A program made the position numbers and the translations under genes. A stretch of DNA of 17,108 nt, from NCBI GenBank assembly GCA_019234035.1, contig JAFALX010000123.1:1-17108 (forward strand). Direction: 5' to 3'. Below the pieces are notes generated by a model. It was not told where the DNA came from, did not search any database, and saw only the letters and a list, made by a program, of their open reading frames with translations. Position 1 is the stretch's first letter. Each line of letters opens with the position of its first letter. This DNA comes from Candidatus Dormiibacterota bacterium (lineage in GTDB: Bacteria > Chloroflexota > Dormibacteria > Aeolococcales > Aeolococcaceae). Positions 13,168 through 17,108 of the stretch are shown here, one piece after another.

Positions 13168-15942
13168 ATGACGGAAGGAATCGTCACTCCCATCGCGAGC
13201 TCTCCAAGCTCGACCGCGCGCGGCAGCGGCGGCCGATCCATCGGCTATGGCGAGTTCGGAGATCCGAACGGCAAGCCGGTCATTCTTTTCCATGGGTTCG
13301 GCGACTCCCGGCTGACCCGCTACCCGGACGACGAGCTCACCGCCCGCCTCGGCATCCGGCTCATCACGTTCGATCGTCCGGGCATCGGGCTGACCGATCC
13401 CATGAAGGAGCTGACGATCCTCGATCGGACCGATGACGTCATCGACCTGGCGAACCAGCTCGGCCTGCACGACATCCACCTCCTCGGATGGTCCGGAGGC
13501 GCGCCGTTCGCGCTGGCCGCCGCGGGCTGCATGGCCGGCAAGGTGAGGCGGGCGGCAATCGTCAGCGGCTTCGGCCCGTTCGAGCGCCCCGGGTTCAAGC
13601 GCCTGGCGCCGCGCGAGATCAAGCGCGTCATGACGATCCTCAAGGTGGCTCCGTGGATGGCCAACGTCATGGCGACCGAGAGCCAGAAGTCGCTCGAGGG
13701 CAACGCCGCGGGTGCCATGGAGGCCTCGCGCGGACTGGGCGGCTCGGCGGATTCCAGCGTGCTGAACATGAACGGCGTCCGGGCCAACGTCACCGGGGGC
13801 GCCGAGGAGGCGTTCCGCCAAGGGCCGGCCGGTGTTGCAAACGACATGCTGCTGCTGTTCCGGTTCAAGTGGGGATTCAATCCGGAGGACGTCCACACAC
13901 CGATCGACCTGTGGTACGGCGAGGACGATCAGATGACGCCGCCGGACGTGGGCCGCGGGCTCGCGTCGGTCCTGCCGCAGCCGCGGCTGCGCATGGTCCC
14001 GGCGGCCGGACACCTTCTCTATCTCCGCAACTGGGAGGAGATCCTGCGCACGCTCGTCGCCGACGACGCGCCGGTGACAACGACGACCTTCCAGGCGATT
14101 GCGCCGGTCGCGCCGCTGTCGCCGGTCACCGAGACTCTGGCGGCGGCATCCCTGAGCGACACGACGCCGATCGCCGAGCGCGAGCACCGCGAGGAAAAAG
14201 AGCCCGTCACGGCGCAGGGAGACGTGCTGGGCAGCACGCCGGCCTGGTCGTGGACACAGCCGGCCGCTTCGCAGGCACCGGCCGAGGCTCCGCCCGAGGA
14301 GCAGGCCGAGAAGCCGCTCGAGCGCGAGCCGGCGGCATACCAGGCGGGGCCCGTCGCGCCTGTCGAGAAGCCGGCCTTCGTGCCCCGGCCGCGGGTTGCT
14401 CCGGCGGGCGGCGACCAGCTGGCGCGGCTGCGCGCGCTCGGATTCATCGTTGACGTGCCCGAACCCGCGGCTGAGCCCGAGGCGGCAGAGGTCGAGCCGG
14501 AAGCCGCGGCCCCCGCCGAGCCCGAAGCCGCCGCCGCGGAGGCCGGGCCCGAGGCCGCCGGCACCGTCGCTGAACCAGAGGCGGCGACCCCCGCGGAACC
14601 AGAGGCGGCAGCGGCTGAGCCCGAGCCCGAGGCCGAGGTCGCACGACCCGCGCTCACGTTGGTCGAGCCGCAACCCGCCCCGAAGCGTGCGTCGCTCACC
14701 TGGAAGCAGAGTCCGGTGCCCGGGCTCATCATCGGCAAGCCGCGTCGCGTTGCTCCGGTTGAGCCGGTCGCGCCGGTCGCCGAACCGACCTCTGGGCCCA
14801 CGCCCGAGACGGTCGCGCCCGAACCTGTCGCCGAAGCTGCGCCGGTGGAAGCCGAAGCAGTCGCTGAAGCGGCGCCGGTTGACTTGGAGGCGGCGGCTGA
14901 GCTTGAAGCGGTTGCCGCTGAACCGGAAGCGGAGGCGTTCACCGCGGACACGGAAGCCGCCGTCGCAGCGCCTGACACCACGCCGTTCGTGCCCGGAGCC
15001 GAGGCGCTCGTGCAGGAAGCCGAGCCGGCACCCGAGGCATCGCCCGCCCGGGCGGCAGGGGCGTCGCTCGATTCCGCCGAGGCCGCGCGCTTGCGCGCTG
15101 CGGGGTTCTTCGTCAGCGATCCAGAAGAGGTCGTGGAAGAGGCCGCGGCGGCCGCTGCGCCTGACACCACACCTGACGAGCAAGTGAGCGTCGCCGACGA
15201 CGAGCTCGCGCGATTGCGGGCCGCCGGATTCGCGCCGGCCGAAGCCGAAAACGAGCCCGATGTCGCTGCAGGCGAGCCGGTGGCGGTGGAGGAGGCGGAG
15301 GTCATTGAAGAGGTCGAGGCACCGGTTGCCGCTGAGCCTGTGGCCGAGCCGGTCAGCGCTGCAGCAGAACCTGAACCGGTCACTCCGGAAGTGGAGCCCG
15401 AACCGGAGGCGGCAGCGCCAGAACCCGAGCACGAGCTGGTAGCGGCAGAACCCGAGGACGAGGCAGTCGCCGCCGAGACGGAGATTGAGGCGGTCGCTGC
15501 GGATGAGCGGGAGGCACCCGCGGCCGAGGAAGAGTCTTCACCGGCGGCAACCGAGCTCGAGGAGGAGGCCTCCGAAGCGGTCGCACTCCCCGCGCACGAC
15601 AGCGATGCCGGCGACCGGTTCGCCGGGACAGGCTTTGCAACACCCCGCTCGGAACCCGCTCCCGGGATCGCAGCCTCCGCCACCGACGCGCCGATCATGA
15701 AGGCCGTCGCCCGAACCCCCGCGGCGCTGCAGTCGGCAGGAGAGCACATCGTCGAGACCGGAGTCGGCTGGGTCGAGACCCTGCCCGTGGACGCCGAGAC
15801 GGCCGCCGCTTCGCGCGTGGCCGCTCCCAACGGCCCGGCCGAGGCCATCGCGCCCGGGGGCGAGCCCGCACCTGCTCGCGACGAGACAATCGAGCGGCTT
15901 CGCGCCGCCGGCTTCCTCATCGGTGAGCCCCGCCGGCGCTAG
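13168..15942 (+). CDS. Alpha/beta hydrolase with long Ala/Glu/Pro-rich tail carrying RLRAAGF repeats
   Basis: 924 residues. Residues 20-300 are an alpha/beta hydrolase: VILFHGFGDSR (oxyanion region), nucleophile Ser109 in LLGWSGGAP, acid Asp254 in YGEDDQMTP and base His282 in PAAGHLLYL, so the catalytic triad is complete. About 280 residues is the whole length of a normal member; here some 620 more follow, dominated by Ala, Glu, Pro and Val, acidic and probably disordered. The tail carries four copies of a short motif: RLRALGFIV (420-428), RLRAAGFFV (641-649), RLRAAGFAP (682-690) and RLRAAGFLI (910-918), the last almost at the C-terminus (GEPRRR end). A related GLIIGKPRR lies at 519-527. The motif copies use different codons. 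No signal peptide or membrane helix is evident, so it appears cytoplasmic. Substrate unknown; the tail may bind several copies of a partner. Confidence 0.88.
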   Translation: MTEGIVTPIASSPSSTARGSGGRSIGYGEFGDPNGKPVILFHGFGDSRLTRYPDDELTARLGIRLITFDRPGIGLTDPMKELTILDRTDDVIDLANQLGLHDIHLLGWSGGAPFALAAAGCMAGKVRRAAIVSGFGPFERPGFKRLAPREIKRVMTILKVAPWMANVMATESQKSLEGNAAGAMEASRGLGGSADSSVLNMNGVRANVTGGAEEAFRQGPAGVANDMLLLFRFKWGFNPEDVHTPIDLWYGEDDQMTPPDVGRGLASVLPQPRLRMVPAAGHLLYLRNWEEILRTLVADDAPVTTTTFQAIAPVAPLSPVTETLAAASLSDTTPIAEREHREEKEPVTAQGDVLGSTPAWSWTQPAASQAPAEAPPEEQAEKPLEREPAAYQAGPVAPVEKPAFVPRPRVAPAGGDQLARLRALGFIVDVPEPAAEPEAAEVEPEAAAPAEPEAAAAEAGPEAAGTVAEPEAATPAEPEAAAAEPEPEAEVARPALTLVEPQPAPKRASLTWKQSPVPGLIIGKPRRVAPVEPVAPVAEPTSGPTPETVAPEPVAEAAPVEAEAVAEAAPVDLEAAAELEAVAAEPEAEAFTADTEAAVAAPDTTPFVPGAEALVQEAEPAPEASPARAAGASLDSAEAARLRAAGFFVSDPEEVVEEAAAAAAPDTTPDEQVSVADDELARLRAAGFAPAEAENEPDVAAGEPVAVEEAEVIEEVEAPVAAEPVAEPVSAAAEPEPVTPEVEPEPEAAAPEPEHELVAAEPEDEAVAAETEIEAVAADEREAPAAEEESSPAATELEEEASEAVALPAHDSDAGDRFAGTGFATPRSEPAPGIAASATDAPIMKAVARTPAALQSAGEHIVETGVGWVETLPVDAETAAASRVAAPNGPAEAIAPGGEPAPARDETIERLRAAGFLIGEPRRR
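14413..15933 (+). repeat. Four-copy peptide repeat encoded in the hydrolase tail
   Basis: Core heptapeptide RLR-A-(A/L)-GF is encoded at 14425-14445, 15088-15108, 15211-15231 and 15895-15915. Each has an acidic residue (Asp/Glu) two to six positions before it, and three are followed by two hydrophobic residues (IV, FV, LI) and then an acidic/Pro group; copy 3 continues AP instead. Spacings between cores are 221, 41 and 228 residues. A partial relative, GLIIGKPRR, is at 14722-14748. This is repetition at protein level; the DNA of the copies has diverged at synonymous sites. Confidence 0.8.
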
Positions 15943-15973
15943 GACAACGAGCAGGGGGGCCGCGTAGTCCATC

Positions 15974-16375
15974 GTGACCGCGACACGAATGTCCATCGAC
16001 GACCTCCTCAGCGAGGCCCGCGCCGCGCTGCCGGCCCGGCCGTCACCCCCCGAGGCGCTGCGCCTCATGCGCAGCGGCGCTCTGCTCATCGACATCCGCG
16101 GTGACGACCAGCGCCGCCGCGACGGGCTCATCCCGGGCGCGCATGTCATCCCGAGAAACAGCCTCGAATGGCGTTGCGATCCCAGCTCGCGCTGGCGCCA
16201 CGCCGCGATCCGCGACCACGAGCAGCACCTCGTGCTGATCTGCGACGAGGGCTTTCAGTCGAGCCTCGCGGCCGCCACGCTGCAGCGGCTCGGGTTGCAT
16301 CGCGCGACCGATGTCCAGGGCGGCTTCCAGGCGTGGCGCGCCGCCGGGCTTCCGGTGCTGCCCGCCGGCTCCTGA
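15974..16375 (+). CDS. Single-domain rhodanese (sulfurtransferase-like)
   Basis: 133 residues from GTG 15974; ATG 15989 (MSIDDLL) is equally possible. The rhodanese fold shows in LLIDIRGDDQRRRDGLIPGA (37-56), then the active-site loop starting at Cys90 in VLICDEGFQSSLAA, and the closing phrase DVQGGFQAWRAAGLPV. The catalytic cysteine that carries the persulfide is therefore present. It lacks a signal peptide, so it acts in the cytoplasm, moving sulfane sulfur to an unknown acceptor. It lies 31 bases after the hydrolase gene and may be co-transcribed with it. It converges with the Fur-family gene. Confidence 0.9.
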   Translation: MTATRMSIDDLLSEARAALPARPSPPEALRLMRSGALLIDIRGDDQRRRDGLIPGAHVIPRNSLEWRCDPSSRWRHAAIRDHEQHLVLICDEGFQSSLAAATLQRLGLHRATDVQGGFQAWRAAGLPVLPAGS

Positions 16376-16378
16376 CGA

Positions 16379-16403
16379 CAGCCCGCGGTCAGGCCGCCGG
16401 CTG
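16379..16403. terminator. Hairpin between convergent rhodanese and Fur-family genes
   Basis: CAGCCCGCGG, loop TCAGG, CCGCCGGCTG: a ten-pair stem with one mismatch, sitting between the convergent stops and covering the end of the Fur-family gene. It could end transcripts from both sides. There is no T-run, so a classical intrinsic terminator is not supported. Confidence 0.35.
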
Positions 16404-16835
16404 CGGAGCGCCCTGCGCGCACGACGCGCAGAGCCCGAGCACCGCGAAGTGGTACGGGCGGAGCACGAAGCCGAGGCGCTGCAGCGCGCCGTCGGCCATC
16501 TGATCGACGAGGTCCTGCGGCGCCTCCACCGCGAGCCCGCAGCGCTCGCAGACCAGGTGACCGTGCGCCTCTGTCGCGAGGTGGTAGGTCGCCGGACCGT
16601 GCCCCAGATGCGTGTGCACGATGACTCCGAGGCGCTCGAGCTCCTCGAGGTTGCGGTACACAGTGGACGCGTGGACGTCGGGCGCCATGGCGCGCACGGT
16701 CGTCAGGAGCTCATCGGCAGTGGGATGGCTCGGACCGTCGACCATCGCGCGAAGCACGAGCCGCCGCGCAGTCGTGATGCGTACGCCGTCCTCGCGGAGC
16801 CGCAGGACGAGCCCGTCAAGTGCCTCGAGCGCCAT
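16389..16835 (-). CDS. Fur-family metal-responsive repressor, Nur-like
   Basis: 148 residues from ATG 16835; upstream in-frame codons to 16928 lie in the promoter area and look non-coding. The N-terminal winged helix (about 1-80) includes ITTARRLVLRAM and the recognition helix HASTVYRNLEELERLGVI (55-72). The dimer domain has two Cys pairs for structural zinc, Cys96/Cys99 (CERC) and Cys136/Cys139 (CASC), and a histidine-rich set: His74, His76 and His79 in VHTHLGHG, His91, His93 and His129. The HTHLGHG phrase with a later His is, as I recall, like Streptomyces Nur, the nickel-binding Fur homologue. It diverges from a nickel/cobalt transporter gene, which supports a nickel-uptake repressor role. 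Zur- or PerR-like function remains possible. Confidence 0.9.
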   Translation of the reverse strand: MALEALDGLVLRLREDGVRITTARRLVLRAMVDGPSHPTADELLTTVRAMAPDVHASTVYRNLEELERLGVIVHTHLGHGPATYHLATEAHGHLVCERCGLAVEAPQDLVDQMADGALQRLGFVLRPYHFAVLGLCASCAQGAPQPAA

Positions 16836-16842
16836 TTTCAAG

Positions 16843-16848
16843 ACTATA
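16843..16848 (-). promoter_or_regulatory. -10 element close to the Fur-family start codon
   Basis: TATAGT on the minus strand (five of six to TATAAT) stands just 7 bases before ATG 16835. Transcription would begin at or next to the A of ATG, so the mRNA may be leaderless; there is also no ribosome site. No convincing -35 is seen. Confidence 0.4.
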
Positions 16849-16890
16849 GATCTGCCGAACACGCAGCACGGTCGCTCCTGAGCATTGTTT

Positions 16891-16909
16891 GCCTCTGGTA
16901 CCAGGAGGC
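16891..16909. promoter_or_regulatory. 19-base inverted repeat in the fur/transporter intergenic region
   Basis: GCCTC-TGGTACCAG-GAGGC: outer arms pair fully and the centre contains the perfect palindrome CTGGTACCAG. It lies upstream of both genes, a suitable place for an operator of a dimeric regulator. It is not AT-rich like classical Fur or Zur boxes, so which protein binds is open. Confidence 0.4.
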
Positions 16910-16911
16910 TG

Positions 16912-16928
16912 TTGCGACCAGCTCGCAT
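16912..16928. promoter_or_regulatory. Candidate Nur-type operator overlapping the transporter -35
   Basis: TTGCGA-CCAGC-TCGCAT holds a perfect TGCGA-N5-TCGCA inverted repeat. As I recall, the Streptomyces Nur box is TTGCAA-N5-TTGCAA; the spacing is the same, with five and four of six bases matching. Its left half is also the best -35 for the transporter promoter, so binding would block transcription. Confidence 0.45.
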
Positions 16929-16938
16929 CTGCTACGCT
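16912..16938 (+). promoter_or_regulatory. Promoter candidate for the nickel/cobalt transporter gene
   Basis: TTGCGA (16912-16917) and TACGCT (16933-16938), spacer 15 bases, which is short. The -10 hexamer is identical to the one proposed for the hydrolase gene. A GCTGC-AAC-GCAGC inverted repeat (16936-16948) sits at the expected transcription start. Confidence 0.35.
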
Positions 16939-16974
16939 GCAACGCAGCACCGGCCCGGCACAGAGGAGCAGGCG

Positions 16975-17108
16975 ATGGCCACCATGGCGCTCCGCTGGTC
17001 CCGTGTCAGGAATGGACTCAGCGCTCGAGAGTGGCGCCAGATGGGTGCGATAGTCGGAGCGATCGTCGCGCTGCATCTCATCGGCTGGGGCATCTTCGTG
17101 CTCGCGGT
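16975..17108 (+). CDS. HoxN/HupN/NixA-type nickel/cobalt transporter (partial, N-terminus only)
   Basis: Only 44 codons are in the window. ATG 16975 follows a strong ribosome site, AGAGGAG (16962-16968), with six bases between. The peptide runs MATMALRWSRVRNGLSAREW, then a first membrane helix reading MGAIVGAIVALHLIGWGIFVL. The ALHLIGWG phrase is what I know from the first helix of NiCoT-family nickel/cobalt permeases, where the His is part of the transport path. The divergent Fur-family gene fits a metal-uptake locus. With so little sequence the family call is probable rather than certain. Confidence 0.7.
   Translation, partial: MATMALRWSRVRNGLSAREWRQMGAIVGAIVALHLIGWGIFVLA

Noticed and set aside
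13156..15432. Very long open frames on the minus strand opposite the hydrolase gene (also 14019-15920)
   Set aside because: They arise because the GC-rich codons for Ala, Glu and Pro on the plus strand leave few stops on the other strand. Their translations are Arg/Gly- or Ala/Ser-rich with no domain, while the plus frame has a full hydrolase.
14400..15640. Tandem DNA repeat or CRISPR-like array in the Ala/Glu/Pro-coding region
   Set aside because: The similarity comes from repeated codons for few amino acids; there are no identical direct repeats with regular spacing.

Overview
The window is GC-rich, gene-dense bacterial chromosome. Frequent GTG starts, NTGA stop/start overlaps and the protein families present suggest an actinomycete-type (Actinomycetota) genome, possibly of the Thermoleophilia/Solirubrobacter kind. 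That placement is inferred from style and families only. I see no rRNA, tRNA, CRISPR array, insertion sequence or phage gene.

Layout. (1) 1-2018, minus strand: a CheB-type methylesterase and a CheR-type methyltransferase with PAS and coiled-coil parts, overlapping by ATGA; the CheR gene runs off the left edge. (2) 2105-2767, plus: a HicB-like/DinB-like protein, divergent from cheB. (3) 2778-12977, minus: an 11-gene block in which nine of ten junctions overlap by 1 or 4 bases. In transcription order it holds MTA phosphorylase (mtnP), a family 2 glycosyltransferase, a DUF2064 transferase fused to a DUF2079 membrane protein, an NAD-dependent sugar epimerase, an ABC ATPase, a MacB/FtsX-type permease, an SGNH-like lipoprotein, a second lipoprotein, a cytochrome b-molybdopterin oxidoreductase, a 38-residue membrane peptide and a DoxX protein. 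(4) 13168-15942, plus: an alpha/beta hydrolase with a tail of about 620 residues rich in Ala, Glu and Pro, carrying four spaced copies of an RLRAAGF peptide. (5) 15974-16375, plus: a rhodanese. (6) 16389-16835, minus: a Fur-family regulator. (7) From 16975, plus: the start of a probable HoxN/NixA-type nickel/cobalt transporter, cut by the right edge.

How it fits together. The 10-kb block looks like one transcription unit for cell-envelope work: sugar modification and transfer, export or lipoprotein handling, and an extracytoplasmic Mo-cofactor redox enzyme with quinone-linked membrane partners. Its overall product is unknown to me. The Fur regulator and the transporter are probably a nickel-responsive (Nur-like) pair; a TTGCGA-N5-TCGCAT site lies between them. 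The two most unusual signals are the repeat-bearing hydrolase tail and the chain of overlapping genes, which includes an apparent CTG start and a new-looking domain fusion.
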